This document shows, piece after piece, positions 15,198 to 24,914 of a stretch of 64,000 bases of DNA. Source of the stretch: Terrimonas ginsenosidimutans (GTDB lineage: Bacteria > Bacteroidota > Bacteroidia > Chitinophagales > Chitinophagaceae); assembly GCF_022012415.1 (NCBI RefSeq), contig NZ_JAKLTR010000017.1:1-64000 (forward strand). Reading direction: 5' to 3'. How positions within the stretch are numbered: position 1 is the stretch's first letter; every line of letters starts with the position of its first letter. The notes below the pieces were generated by a model, which saw nothing but the letters and a program-made list of their open reading frames with translations, was not told the origin of the DNA and searched no databases. Made by a program: the position numbers and the translations under genes.

Positions 15198-17261
15198 ATG
15201 GCATCCGTAAAAACTAAAACAGTAAAGAGTCGTGCTGCTGCACAGAAAAAGAATAAGAGTGCCATCCCGGGCAAGCGCTCCGCATTTCCTTCCAGCTTTT
15301 CTCCCATGCTTGCCACTTTGGTGGATAAGCCGTTTGACGAGCCTGGATGGGAATATGAGATCAAATGGGACGGATACCGCGCCGTCGCATTGATGAACAG
15401 GAAAAAGGTTGAACTGGTATCCCGCAATAACAAATCCTTCAATGAGAAGTTCTACCCGGTTTATGATGCTGTGTCCAAGTGGGGTTTGCACGCCATTGTG
15501 GACGGAGAAGTAGTTGTGACCAACGAACATGGAGCATCTGATTTCAGTAGTCTTCAGAACTGGCGAAGCGAAGCTGACGGCACACTACTTTACTATGTAT
15601 TCGATATACTTTGGCTGGATGGCAAGGATCTGACCGGGCTGCCGTTGAACCAACGCCGTTCGATCTTAAAAGACCATCTTCCCAACGATGGGATCATACG
15701 CATGAGCGAATCATTTGGGGCAACTGCTTCGGAATTATTAAAGGCCGCCGGTGAAATGGGACTGGAAGGCATCATTGCAAAAAAAACCGACAGTGAATAT
15801 ACCCCAGGCATCCGCACACGTGAATGGGTGAAGATGAAAACAAGTCTCCGGCATGAAGTCGTTATCGGCGGATACACGCGAAACGAAGGATCAGGAAAAC
15901 CGTTCAGTTCTTTGCTGGTGGGTGTATTTGAAAAGGGTAAATTCTTTTATACAGGAAAGATCGGAACAGGATTTACCCAGGCGCAGCAAAAGGATATGAT
16001 AAAACTGTTCAAACCGATCACTGTAAACAAATCGCCATTTACGACAGAACCCGATGTAAACAAACCCTCACGCTTCAGACCCGATCCGCCCAAAGCAAAA
16101 GCTACCTGGCTGAAACCCGCACTGGTTTGTGAGGTCAGCTATCGTGAAGTAACCACCGACGGTGTGATGCGTCATCCTTCTTTCGAAGGAATGCGGGAAG
16201 ATAGAAATGCAAGGGATGTAAAACGCGAAATAGCAGACACAAATTTATCCCAGGCAGTAAGTACAAAAACGAAAGGAAGATCAAATTCTAAAAGCAAACT
16301 GAAAACAACGCCAGTTAAAACATCGCGGAAAACGGTGGTCAATCCATCAGAGAAAACACAGGTAAGAAAACTGAATGGAAAGGAATTGCAGTTTACCAAC
16401 GTTCAAAAAATATACTGGCCAAAAGAAAAGATCACGAAGGGGGAACTGATCAATTACTATTACCAGATCGCTCCTTTCATCCTGCCATATCTCAAAGGGC
16501 GTCCTGAATCACTGAACCGTTATCCTAATGGGATCAATGGAAAAAGTTTTTATCAGAAAGATGTTACAGGAAAGATCGCTGACTGGATTGAACTCTTTCC
16601 TTACAAAAGCAAAGACGAAGACCAGCAGAAAAATTACATGATCTGTAATGACGAAGAAACTTTGCTGTATATGGCGAATCTCGGCTGTATTGAGATCAAC
16701 CCGTGGAGCAGTACGGTCAGTAAACCTGAAAACCCTGACTGGTGTATCATTGACCTGGATCCGGGAAAACGTACAGAATTTGAGGACGTGATCGAAGCCG
16801 CACAGGTAACGCATACCATACTGAATGGAGCAGGGATCCCCTCCTACCCCAAGACTTCGGGATCAACCGGGATACATATCTATATTCCGCTTGGAGCCAG
16901 GTATACGTATGAGCATTCAAAAGAGTTTGCAAGACTCATCGCAACTATCGTCCATCAACAGATCCCTGAATTTACAAGTATTGAACGCGCTGTATCAGCC
17001 CGTAAAGGAAAAATGTACCTTGATTTTCTACAGAACCGCCCACAGGCAACGCTGGCAGCACCATACTCTGCAAGACCCAAACCCGGAGCGACCGTCTCTA
17101 TGCCACTGGAATGGAATGAAGTGAAGAAAGGCCTGTCAATGCAGGACTTCAACATTCATAATGTGCCCGGCTTGTTAAAGAAACGCGGCGACCTGTTTAA
17201 ACCCGTTCTCGGGAAGGGAATAGACATGAAGAAAGCAATTAAAGCACTAGAAAAAATCTGA
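15198..17261 (+). CDS. ligD: DNA ligase D type ATP-dependent ligase-polymerase
   Basis: A 687-residue two-domain enzyme of bacterial non-homologous end joining. A basic N-terminal tail precedes the ligase domain (about 30-320). The adenylated lysine is K56 in EIKWDGYR, followed by EGIIAKK and an OB fold. A Lys/Ser/Thr-rich linker (about 345-390) leads to the archaeo-eukaryotic primase-type polymerase domain (about 395-685). That domain has the metal site DLD (D519, D521) and KTSGSTGIHIYIP. The phosphoesterase domain found in Pseudomonas LigD is absent, and the order is ligase then polymerase. No ku gene lies in the window. A small gene follows after 2 bp. Confidence 0.95.
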   Translation: MASVKTKTVKSRAAAQKKNKSAIPGKRSAFPSSFSPMLATLVDKPFDEPGWEYEIKWDGYRAVALMNRKKVELVSRNNKSFNEKFYPVYDAVSKWGLHAIVDGEVVVTNEHGASDFSSLQNWRSEADGTLLYYVFDILWLDGKDLTGLPLNQRRSILKDHLPNDGIIRMSESFGATASELLKAAGEMGLEGIIAKKTDSEYTPGIRTREWVKMKTSLRHEVVIGGYTRNEGSGKPFSSLLVGVFEKGKFFYTGKIGTGFTQAQQKDMIKLFKPITVNKSPFTTEPDVNKPSRFRPDPPKAKATWLKPALVCEVSYREVTTDGVMRHPSFEGMREDRNARDVKREIADTNLSQAVSTKTKGRSNSKSKLKTTPVKTSRKTVVNPSEKTQVRKLNGKELQFTNVQKIYWPKEKITKGELINYYYQIAPFILPYLKGRPESLNRYPNGINGKSFYQKDVTGKIADWIELFPYKSKDEDQQKNYMICNDEETLLYMANLGCIEINPWSSTVSKPENPDWCIIDLDPGKRTEFEDVIEAAQVTHTILNGAGIPSYPKTSGSTGIHIYIPLGARYTYEHSKEFARLIATIVHQQIPEFTSIERAVSARKGKMYLDFLQNRPQATLAAPYSARPKPGATVSMPLEWNEVKKGLSMQDFNIHNVPGLLKKRGDLFKPVLGKGIDMKKAIKALEKI

Positions 17262-17263
17262 TC

Positions 17264-17512
17264 ATGGAAGAAAATATCTTTGATATACGTTTTGACTATG
17301 AAGGAAAAAACTATGAAGGATGGGTGAATCCTTCAGAAAAATTAAATGACTCCGGGAAACCCGTTTCTTTTCATGTGGTACTTGATGGGGTTCATTTCGG
17401 CTATCTTTCTTTTCAGAATAGTTCATGGAGTGTAAATGAGAACAGGCCTGAAGGTCTCGTGCTCGCCACTGGTAAAGAGATCGAGAAATATTATTCTGTG
17501 CAGAACGAATGA
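17264..17512 (+). CDS. Hypothetical protein downstream of ligD
   Basis: An 82-residue soluble protein starting 2 bp after the ligD stop, so it is almost certainly on the same mRNA. The sequence is beta-rich (FDIRFDYEGKNYEGWVNPSE, PVSFHVVLDGVHFGYLSF) and acidic at the end. I recognise no domain. The tight spacing could mean a role in the same DNA repair process or mere read-through. I cannot tell which. Confidence 0.75.
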   Translation: MEENIFDIRFDYEGKNYEGWVNPSEKLNDSGKPVSFHVVLDGVHFGYLSFQNSSWSVNENRPEGLVLATGKEIEKYYSVQNE

Positions 17513-17615
17513 TACAGTAGTGCAATTCATACAGGGATCAGCGCAATTGATACACGTTTCCGGATTTGATGCAACGTTTGGTCATGTTTCATTGTAAGTG
17601 TAATAAACATTTACC

Positions 17616-18218
17616 ATGAAAATTCTGTTTATCTTTTCTTTCACAATTATACTCCTTAGCGCTTGCAGCAAGCGAGACAGTACTCTTGATAGATCGCAAC
17701 CGGATGAGGCAAAGATCTTGCCTGAAATGATGATCACTGAATTGAATGATGCCAAAGTAAAACAAGGGGAATCCAAAACAATCGATCTCAACCGGGATGG
17801 GATCAGGGACATCGCATTTGCAACATGGTATATTGGCAATCCCAATGAGAACGAAGATGAGGTCTTATTCTTTGCATCAACCGGTACAGAATCAGCATTG
17901 ATGCTGGGAGGAGAAAACGACTCCCCGCGCCTTGGCCGTGATGAAATGATCACTGAAAAACCTTTCTCAGGTTTTGACTGGTATGTGATCGGTCAGGCAG
18001 AACTGGCAAAGAAAAATACCGGCCTTACCGGTGCGCCGTATTGGGAAAAGCCGTGGAAAAATGCAAACCATGAATTTCTTGCCGTGAGAGTAAATAAAAA
18101 TAGCCAGTGGTTTTACGGGTGGGTTGAAATATCAATGGACACAGCCAATGATGCATTGATATTGCACAGGGCGGCAATTGGAATGGTTGCAGGGAAGCAG
18201 ATGAAGACCGGGGTGTGA
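17616..18218 (+). CDS. Lipoprotein with a calcium-loop-like motif
   Basis: A 200-residue lipoprotein with lipobox LLSAC (C17). The mature part contains DLNRDGIRDIAFA, an Asp/Asn-rich loop like those of EF-hand/FG-GAP proteins, followed by beta-rich sequence with aromatic residues (WYIGNPNENEDEVLFFAS, SQWFYGWVEISMD). No named family is recognised. It is preceded by about 100 bp without a gene and followed by a palindromic terminator shared with the convergent kinase gene. Confidence 0.75.
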   Translation: MKILFIFSFTIILLSACSKRDSTLDRSQPDEAKILPEMMITELNDAKVKQGESKTIDLNRDGIRDIAFATWYIGNPNENEDEVLFFASTGTESALMLGGENDSPRLGRDEMITEKPFSGFDWYVIGQAELAKKNTGLTGAPYWEKPWKNANHEFLAVRVNKNSQWFYGWVEISMDTANDALILHRAAIGMVAGKQMKTGV

Positions 18219-18226
18219 GGTCTGTG

Positions 18227-18253
18227 AAGGATGGCCGGCGAACGGCCATCCTT
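18227..18253. terminator. Perfect 11-bp hairpin between convergent genes, made of inverted heptamers
   Basis: AAGGATGGCCG, loop GCGAA, CGGCCATCCTT pair perfectly. The core is GATGGCC (18230-18236) facing GGCCATC (18244-18250), the same heptamer found in arrays elsewhere in the window. The last bases of the right arm overlap the stop codon of the leftward kinase gene. It probably ends transcription from both sides. Confidence 0.75.
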
Positions 18254-19635
18254 CATAACTTACCAGCAACAGGCAATTGCAGCACAAATGTTGTTCCTGT
18301 ATTCGATACCGACTCAACATTGATCTCCCCTTTATGCAGCTTCATGATCCTGCTGGCAAGCGAAAGTCCGAGACCAAAACCTCCTACAGATCTTGTCTCT
18401 TCCATTCTGTAAAAAGGCTGGAAGATATTTTCCACTTCGCTATCTGGTATTCCAGGGCCTTTATCGATCACAGCGATCGTAAACAGATCGGGAGACACGG
18501 TAAGCACCACTTCTGCATGATGGTCCGGCGAATATTTACAGGCATTAACTACTATATTCCGGAAGGCGGTGAAGAGTAATTCTTCATTGCCGAATACAAG
18601 CAGCTTGTCTTCGTCTTCCGGGAGATTATTGAATTGCAGCGAGACAGAAAAAGAGGTATCCTGTTTTTGTATGGAAGCGGGAATGCGCATAAGCACTTCA
18701 TCTATGCGGATCAGATCGATGTTCAGGCCACCCGGGTTACCAGACGCCGTAGCGAATTTCAACAGCGTTTGCACAAGGTTATTCATATAGTGAACATCAT
18801 TCACCACATCCTGCATCACCTTCCTGTACTCTTCATCTGTTCTTGTACGTTGCAGGGACACTTCAAGCTGACTCGAGATAAGTGTCAACGGGGTGGACAA
18901 CTCGTGTGAAGCATTGGAGATGAACCTCCGTTGCATTTCAAAGCTTTGATTCAACCTGTCCAGAAGATCATTCAGCGTCTTCGATAGTTTATACCATTCA
19001 TCTTTTGTATTCCCTTCCTGGATCCGCCGGGCGAGGTTGTACGCATAGATGTCTGTGACTTCTTCCGTGATCTTTTTAACGGGCCTCAGAAGGCGTGCAG
19101 AGAAGATGTACCCACCGGCAAAGGAGATCAGGATCCCAAGGATAAAGCTGGTGATGAGCAACTGTTTCAGAGAACTGAGGTTTCGTTTACCATCTTCATC
19201 CACTGCTGCGGAAATGATCACCAGGTCATTTCCCGGCATGGCTGTATAATATGCTACACCTTCCTTATCCCCTTCCCTGAAATAAACCGAACCTTTTTCG
19301 CGTGCTTCATTCAGCAGTTCATTTGTGCTGTGTATCGAATCCTGCCAGCGATCCATATAGCTGTATACCCGCTTGTTCTCTTCATTATATGCCTGTACAG
19401 CTTTGCTTTTTAACGAAATGGACATAGAGGAATCGATCCGGCGAACAAGATGGCGGTCAAAGACCTCAGATTGACGGAGCAGTCTTGATGTCGTGATCGC
19501 GCGATTGGTCAACCGGCTTCTCATCATCTTAGACCGTGATGTGGACGTAAAATAATAGATGGAACCGCATACAATTCCAAGGATGAAAAAAACCACCAAT
19601 GTAAATAGCAGAATGATGCGATACCTTACTGGCAT
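18253..19635 (-). CDS. Sensor histidine kinase (HAMP, HisKA)
   Basis: A 460-residue membrane kinase. Membrane segments lie at about 8-28 and 158-178, enclosing a ~130-residue periplasmic sensor. A HAMP linker (about 180-232) precedes HisKA with H244 in FISNASHELSTPL. The ATPase domain has NIVVNACKYSP (N-box), DKGPGIPDSE and GGFGLGLSLA (G-boxes). The gene begins 1 bp after the OmpR-type regulator gene, so the two form a cognate pair. The stimulus is unknown. The 3' end overlaps a bidirectional hairpin terminator. Confidence 0.95.
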   Translation of the reverse strand: MPVRYRIILLFTLVVFFILGIVCGSIYYFTSTSRSKMMRSRLTNRAITTSRLLRQSEVFDRHLVRRIDSSMSISLKSKAVQAYNEENKRVYSYMDRWQDSIHSTNELLNEAREKGSVYFREGDKEGVAYYTAMPGNDLVIISAAVDEDGKRNLSSLKQLLITSFILGILISFAGGYIFSARLLRPVKKITEEVTDIYAYNLARRIQEGNTKDEWYKLSKTLNDLLDRLNQSFEMQRRFISNASHELSTPLTLISSQLEVSLQRTRTDEEYRKVMQDVVNDVHYMNNLVQTLLKFATASGNPGGLNIDLIRIDEVLMRIPASIQKQDTSFSVSLQFNNLPEDEDKLLVFGNEELLFTAFRNIVVNACKYSPDHHAEVVLTVSPDLFTIAVIDKGPGIPDSEVENIFQPFYRMEETRSVGGFGLGLSLASRIMKLHKGEINVESVSNTGTTFVLQLPVAGKL

Positions 19636-19636
19636 A

Positions 19637-20335
19637 TCAGCTTTCTTTTAGAATGTAACCCATTCCCACCTGGGTCTGGATAAGTTTCCGGGGAAAGGGT
19701 TTATCGATCTTATTCCTCACATAATTGATATACACGTCAATTATGTTTGTGTTTGTATCAAAATCAATATCCCATACATTGATCGCTATATCAGCCCGCG
19801 ACACAACCCGGTTCTTATTACGAAGCAGGTATTCCAGTAATTGAAATTCCTTTGCAGTGAGATGAACTGTTGTCTCATCACGTTTCACTTCTTTTGTATC
19901 GAGGTTCATCAACAGGTCGTCTGCACGAAGAAGATTGCCGACCGGCGCCTGTACATCAGCTGTTCTGCGCATCAGTACGCGGATCTTCATCAGTAATTCT
20001 TTAAACTCAAATGGCTTGATAATATAGTCATCAGCACCAGCATCATATCCTTCTATCTTATCATCGAGCGAGCTCAACGCAGTGAGCATAATGATCGGAA
20101 CGTTTTCATTCTGTGCCCTTACCATCTTCGTCAGTTCGTAGCCGGTGATACCGGGAAGATTAATATCAAGGATCAAAAGATTGAATCGCTTTGTCTGGAA
20201 CATTCTCCATCCGATCTGACCATCATAAGCAACTTCTACGTCATACCCGTTCTCTCCCAAACCCATGCGAAGGGTATCTGCAATTCTGACCTCATCTTCG
20301 ACAAGCAATATTCGTAAATCCTCCATATTGTTCAT
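19637..20335 (-). CDS. OmpR/PhoB-family response regulator
   Basis: A 232-residue two-domain regulator. The receiver domain has the phosphoacceptor D57 in LLILDINLPG, the acidic VEDE pocket and K in YIIKPFEF. The winged-helix DNA-binding domain (about 135-230) has HLTAKEFQLLEYLLRNKNR and the recognition region NIIDVYINYVRNK. The start is the ATG at 20335, because a slightly longer frame would need a TTG. It is the first gene of a regulator-kinase operon and is divergent from the universal stress protein gene 240 bp away. Confidence 0.94.
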   Translation of the reverse strand: MNNMEDLRILLVEDEVRIADTLRMGLGENGYDVEVAYDGQIGWRMFQTKRFNLLILDINLPGITGYELTKMVRAQNENVPIIMLTALSSLDDKIEGYDAGADDYIIKPFEFKELLMKIRVLMRRTADVQAPVGNLLRADDLLMNLDTKEVKRDETTVHLTAKEFQLLEYLLRNKNRVVSRADIAINVWDIDFDTNTNIIDVYINYVRNKIDKPFPRKLIQTQVGMGYILKES

Positions 20336-20575
20336 TTTGTTAAGCCGCAAGGTACGACATCGGCGGCGATCTGCCTTGCTACAGCGGACCGCAAACGGTT
20401 GATCTTGTATTGATCATTCATCAAGTTATCGTTTGAGCGTAGCACAATTCCTTTGTATAGTGACTGATCAACAGTAAATGAGCTTTATGGACTGCAGCCT
20501 CTTTGCCGTCAACTTCTAATAATTTTCTAATTCACAGTTAATCAGTGCCTAAGCACGCCAGTATACATTTATCAC

Positions 20576-21418
20576 TTGTCCGCAAGATTCAACACCATAC
20601 TGATCCCGGTTGATTTTACACTCAACACCCAGGTAGCCATTGCTAAAACTTTGGGGCTGCTGGAAGATGCTGACGCAGCTATTCATCTGCTTCACGTTGC
20701 CCGGCCGTCCTGGATCCTACGCACGCTGCGGCAGGTTGCCAAAACCCGTGACTACGAATTCCAGGCACGCATTGAACAACGCCTGGAAGAGCTGGTCTTA
20801 AGGATCCAAAAAGTAAAACCAGGAATACGTGTGATCACCTGGACAGACAATACCCAGTCAGTGGAAAAAGCTATAACGGCAAAAGCGTCTTTTCTGTCAG
20901 CTGACCTGCTCGTGATCGGAAAGCATTCATCCAACTGGTTGCTGCCATTTGGAAGAAAAGTTATTCCTGCCAGGATTGCTACAGCCACCGGTGTGCCTGT
21001 TCTGACGGTCAAACCCGGTTCATTAAAGAATCCCGTCCGGACGGTTGTGATCCCTGTTGGTCCTAAATTTCCAAAGAAGAAACTCGAACTGTTGCATGCA
21101 TGGCGGGATACGCCGGATTGTACTATAAGGCTTGTGTCCTGTCTGAGCCATGATAAAGATGATGCTTACTCAAAAGATTCGTTACTTAATACATTCCGGC
21201 TGCTAAAAACAAGCTGGCCCGGCTCAGTCGAGTATGATGTGTTGCGTGGCAATAACCACGCAAGGGCATTACTGAACTATTGCAAAAAAGTAAATGCGGA
21301 TATGCTGATCGTGTATCCGGGCGAGGAAACAAATGCAGGCGTTTTTCCCGCCCGTTATATCTCTGATCTTTTACCAGTGGATTCGCGCACCCAGATCCTG
21401 GCTATTCAACCTGTCTGA
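20576..21418 (+). CDS. Universal stress protein, two UspA domains, TTG start
   Basis: A 280-residue tandem UspA protein. Domain 1 (about 5-147) opens with FNTILIPVDFTLNTQ and ends with LLVIGKHSS...PVLTVKPG. Domain 2 (about 155-280) ends with ADMLIVYPGEE...TQILAIQPV. The start must be the TTG: no ATG or GTG occurs in frame between an upstream stop near 20530 and the first beta strand. Universal stress proteins bind nucleotides and respond to growth arrest. It lies 28 bp before the TPR gene and may share its mRNA. Confidence 0.88.
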   Translation: MSARFNTILIPVDFTLNTQVAIAKTLGLLEDADAAIHLLHVARPSWILRTLRQVAKTRDYEFQARIEQRLEELVLRIQKVKPGIRVITWTDNTQSVEKAITAKASFLSADLLVIGKHSSNWLLPFGRKVIPARIATATGVPVLTVKPGSLKNPVRTVVIPVGPKFPKKKLELLHAWRDTPDCTIRLVSCLSHDKDDAYSKDSLLNTFRLLKTSWPGSVEYDVLRGNNHARALLNYCKKVNADMLIVYPGEETNAGVFPARYISDLLPVDSRTQILAIQPV

Positions 21419-21446
21419 TTTGTTAACCTGAAATACAACTACCATC

Positions 21447-23069
21447 ATGAAAAAGATCACTCTGTTTATTAGCTGCCTGAATGCATCATTGCTTCTTTCC
21501 GCTCAATCGATCGAAGAAGGGAAGACTTATCTGGAAAGCGCGCGTTATGCAAGCGCTGAAAACGCGTTCCATTCTGTCATTAACCAGCAACCGGGTAATG
21601 CGGAAGCCTGGTGTCTGCTCACCAATTCCTACCTGAAACAGGATCTTCCCAATGAGGCAGCAGATACGCTTGCTTTGGCACCTGCTTCAGTGCATGAAAA
21701 TCCATATTATCTTGTTGCATATGGAGGCTTGTTATTAAACACAAATAAGGCGGACAGTGCCAACCATTATTTTGAGTTAGCTGTGGCTGCAACCAAATCA
21801 AAGGACGCAGGGATCCTTGCGGCTATAGCAGAAGCTCATATCGAGGCGGAAAACGGCAACCTCGTGTATGCGCTTGACATGCTGGACAAAGCGCAAAAGC
21901 GTGATAAAAAGAATGCCGGACTGCTTGTATTACAGGGCAACGCATTCCGTCGTATGCACAAAGGTTCCGAAGCTTATCAGGCCTACCAGGAAGCGATCGG
22001 CATGGATAAAAAATCTGCAAACGCCTACTATCAACTGGGAAGAATATTCCTGACACAAAAAAATGCAGAGATGTATCTCGATTATTTCAACAAATCCATA
22101 GAAGCAAATCAGTCATTTGCGCCCGCGTACTATGCATTGTACAACCACTATCTGTATACCGAGCCTGCGAAAGCAATGGAGTATTTCGATAAATACAAAT
22201 CATATTCCGACAAGACAGCCCAGCATGATTACGATCAGACGGACCTGCTGTATCTGAACAAACAATATCAGCCGGCGATCAACCTCGCCACTTCACTGAT
22301 CGCACGTGATGGCGAAAATGCTCCTGCAAGATTGTACAAACTGATTGCCTACTCTCACCAGGAGCAAAAAGACTCTGCGGCTGCGATCAATTTTATGCAA
22401 CAGTATTTTCAGCATGAAGCGGATAGCAATGTGATACTGAAAGACTATCAGAATATGGGTGCCTTATTCATTGCAAACGGCAAAGCCGATTCTGCTATGT
22501 CTTATCTGGAAAAAGGTTTGGAACTGGTAAAAGACGAAGAAGCGATACGCAATTATTATCAAACGCTTGCCAAGTTGGCCAAGCAGGTGAATGATAATGC
22601 CGCCGAGGCAAAATGGTTGGGTAAGTTCTATACCGGAAATGAAAAAGCGACCAATGTGCATCTGTTCAACTGGGGTCTTGCATCATATAAAGCTGCTGAC
22701 TATGCAGCGGCTGATTCCATATTTGGAAAGTATGCAGCGAAATATCCCGAGCAGAGAACATATGGATATTACTGGCAGGCACGAAGCAATGCTGCGATAG
22801 ACACAGCGATGGCTGAAGGTCTTGCAATCCCCTACTATCAGCAACTGATCCAGTCCATTGATTCAACTAACCCAAGTGCATCAGATAAGAAATGGATGAT
22901 CGAAGCGTACAATTATATGGCTGCATATGAAACTAACACAAAGAAAGATTACGCCGCTGCGATCGTGTTATTTAAAAAGATCGTAGCCCTTGATCCTGCC
23001 AATGAAAATGCTCCGAAGTATATCCAGATGCTGGAAAAAAATCTTCAGCGTGCTGAAGGATCACGATAG
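21447..23069 (+). CDS. Secreted TPR-repeat protein
   Basis: A 540-residue exported protein with signal peptide MKKITLFISCLNASLLLSAQ. The rest is almost entirely tetratricopeptide repeats, for example ARYASAENAFHSVINQQPGN, GSEAYQAYQEAIGMDKKSA and KDYAAAIVLFKKIVALDPAN near the C-terminus. It probably acts as a periplasmic or outer-membrane scaffold. No catalytic domain is seen. It starts 28 bp after the stress-protein gene and is followed by a strong terminator. Confidence 0.88.
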   Translation: MKKITLFISCLNASLLLSAQSIEEGKTYLESARYASAENAFHSVINQQPGNAEAWCLLTNSYLKQDLPNEAADTLALAPASVHENPYYLVAYGGLLLNTNKADSANHYFELAVAATKSKDAGILAAIAEAHIEAENGNLVYALDMLDKAQKRDKKNAGLLVLQGNAFRRMHKGSEAYQAYQEAIGMDKKSANAYYQLGRIFLTQKNAEMYLDYFNKSIEANQSFAPAYYALYNHYLYTEPAKAMEYFDKYKSYSDKTAQHDYDQTDLLYLNKQYQPAINLATSLIARDGENAPARLYKLIAYSHQEQKDSAAAINFMQQYFQHEADSNVILKDYQNMGALFIANGKADSAMSYLEKGLELVKDEEAIRNYYQTLAKLAKQVNDNAAEAKWLGKFYTGNEKATNVHLFNWGLASYKAADYAAADSIFGKYAAKYPEQRTYGYYWQARSNAAIDTAMAEGLAIPYYQQLIQSIDSTNPSASDKKWMIEAYNYMAAYETNTKKDYAAAIVLFKKIVALDPANENAPKYIQMLEKNLQRAEGSR

Positions 23070-23083
23070 GCTTTGAATGATCC

Positions 23084-23160
23084 GTTACCATGGATATGGC
23101 AGAAAGATTTGCATTGACGGTTACTTGCTTTCATCTGCCATATCCAGGGTAACTTTTTTT
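23084..23160 (+). terminator. Intrinsic terminator after the TPR gene
   Basis: GTTACCATGGATATGGCAGA (23084-23103) pairs with TCTGCCATATCCAGGGTAAC (23134-23153), with one internal mismatch and a 30-nt loop, and is followed by about eight T residues. Confidence 0.85.
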
Positions 23161-23216
23161 TATCATTCTAATTCTATTTTAATCAAACTGTTGTTTCACT
23201 AAGAGTATTTTCGTAG

Positions 23217-24209
23217 ATGTTAAAACGTGTATCTGTCATAGGGAGTGGTAGCTGGGCGACAGCACTGGTTAAGATGTTTGCAGATAGCGGCACTGCTGTG
23301 TCATGGCTGGTGAGAAATTCCGAGCAGCAATCATTCATTCAAACAAGTGGCTATAACCCGAGGCATTTAAGTTTTGCCCCTCTTCGTACGCAGTATATAT
23401 TCCCAACTGCAGACCCTCTTCTCTCAGTAAAGGGAGCAGAACTTGTCATCTTTGCCGTACCCTCTGCTTACCTGGAACAAAGCCTGCAGCGGTTCGATAA
23501 AGGATGGTTTGAAGATAAACATCTGGTGGTATCTATCAAGGGATTCATCCCGGGCAGCGGATGTACGCCCAGCCAGTATCTCAGCAGGAAGTTAAGCAGG
23601 GAAGAATCATCTATATCAGTGATCAGCGGGCCTTGTATTGCGGAAGAGATTGCTTTACAGAAAAAATCATTCATTACAATCTGTGGTACTGATAGAACAT
23701 GGATCGAAAAGATCAGCTCCTCACTTAATACTTCATACTTAGAGATCTTAAAGAATACCGACCCGGTTGGTGTTGAATACGCAGCGATCCTCAAAAACAT
23801 TATAGGCATAGCAGCTGGCATTGCCAATGGCTTGCAGTATGGCGAAAATTTCCAGTCGGTACTTGTATCCAATGCTCTGCATGAAGCCGATGAGTTCCTC
23901 GGAAAAATATTACCGGCAAAGAGAGATTTTTTTAACTCCGTGTATGCAGGCGACCTGCTGATCACTGCCTATTCAGAGCAAAGCAGGAACAGGATCCTCG
24001 GCACATTGATCGGCAGAGGTATACAGGTCAGCAAAGCACTGCAGTCAATGGCCACCGTTGCTGAAGGATTCCATGCATCAAAAGAATTAATGCCTTTGCT
24101 GAAAGACATTCCCGTCAGGATGCCGGTCATAAATTGCGTGTACAGAATACTTCACAAACATGCAAATCCAATCGAAGAGTTTGGCTTACTGGAAAAACAT
24201 TTAATCTAA
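23217..24209 (+). CDS. gpsA: NAD(P)H-dependent glycerol-3-phosphate dehydrogenase
   Basis: A 330-residue cytosolic enzyme that reduces dihydroxyacetone phosphate to sn-glycerol 3-phosphate for phospholipid synthesis. The N-terminal Rossmann fold shows GSGSWATALVKMF. The central part has VISGPCIAEEIA, and the catalytic lysine is in EYAAILKNIIGIAAGIANG, followed by the C-terminal helical domain with MPVINCVYRIL. Length and motifs fit GpsA. A -7-like TATTTTCG lies directly upstream. It appears to be monocistronic. Confidence 0.93.
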   Translation: MLKRVSVIGSGSWATALVKMFADSGTAVSWLVRNSEQQSFIQTSGYNPRHLSFAPLRTQYIFPTADPLLSVKGAELVIFAVPSAYLEQSLQRFDKGWFEDKHLVVSIKGFIPGSGCTPSQYLSRKLSREESSISVISGPCIAEEIALQKKSFITICGTDRTWIEKISSSLNTSYLEILKNTDPVGVEYAAILKNIIGIAAGIANGLQYGENFQSVLVSNALHEADEFLGKILPAKRDFFNSVYAGDLLITAYSEQSRNRILGTLIGRGIQVSKALQSMATVAEGFHASKELMPLLKDIPVRMPVINCVYRILHKHANPIEEFGLLEKHLI

Positions 24210-24523
24210 AACTATTCATTGATACAATTGTACACGCATCTGCAAAGATCATGAACGTTAAGATCGATTGAACCGATTTTAACACCTGTTCTTTTATCAA
24301 CTCAGTTATAGTTTATTACAACAAGATGTGTTGAAAAATATATTGCTGATTTATGCTATGGCACAGTCCTTGCAAACGGTTAATCGCTAAACAATTTTTC
24401 ATTCATTACTCTATGCAGGGGTAAGCATATATGTGTTGAGCAGTTGTGTAAAGGCAGTATATCTGTCTTGTGATAATGCCTGCCGTCACAGATGTAATCC
24501 TGCAAGAACAAAAATTACTAACC
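24210..24523 (+). other. Intergenic stretch, nothing recognised
   Basis: The 314 bp between gpsA and the next small gene are AT-rich. I see no ORF, terminator or strong repeat. It should contain the promoter of the downstream secreted-protein gene, but no exact TAnnTTTG box stands out. Confidence 0.5.
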
Positions 24524-24847
24524 ATGAAAAAAGCAAGATTAACACTCGCAGCGATTGCAATTTCAGCAGCTTCTTTATTTTCATTTAAAGCCTTTGAAGG
24601 TGGTTCTGTAAAAGGAACTGTAACGCCTGCTGATAAAGCGATCCGTGCATGGGCTATATCTTCAACGGATACTGTTCGCGCTGATATATCGAGTGGTGCA
24701 TTCGAAATTAAAGACGTAAAACCTGGAACATACAGTGTGATCATCGAAGCCCAGGAGCCATTCGCAAATACACGTAAAAAAGATGTTGTGGTAACAGAAG
24801 GTCAGGCAACGGAAGTTGGCGAGATCCAGTTACAACCAAAGAACTAA
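24524..24847 (+). CDS. Small secreted protein with a carboxypeptidase-regulatory-like domain
   Basis: A 107-residue protein. The chosen ATG gives a signal peptide (MKKARLTLAAIAISAASLFS). Upstream in-frame codons add nothing plausible. The mature part reads like one prealbumin-like beta-sandwich: GSVKGTVTPADKAIRAWAIS, GAFEIKDVKPGTYSVIIEA, and VVVTEGQATEVGEIQLQ. Such domains are common in Bacteroidota surface proteins but seldom stand alone, so the function is unclear. A strong terminator follows. Confidence 0.8.
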   Translation: MKKARLTLAAIAISAASLFSFKAFEGGSVKGTVTPADKAIRAWAISSTDTVRADISSGAFEIKDVKPGTYSVIIEAQEPFANTRKKDVVVTEGQATEVGEIQLQPKN

Positions 24848-24876
24848 AACGGAGAGTTAGTTTTTCATTTGCACAC

Positions 24877-24914
24877 ACGGATGCCATTCAGTTACTGAAT
24901 GGCATCCGTTTTTT
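24877..24914 (+). terminator. Intrinsic terminator
   Basis: A perfect 15-bp stem, ACGGATGCCATTCAG / CTGAATGGCATCCGT, with loop TTA and a T-run. It ends the upstream small secreted-protein gene. Confidence 0.92.
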
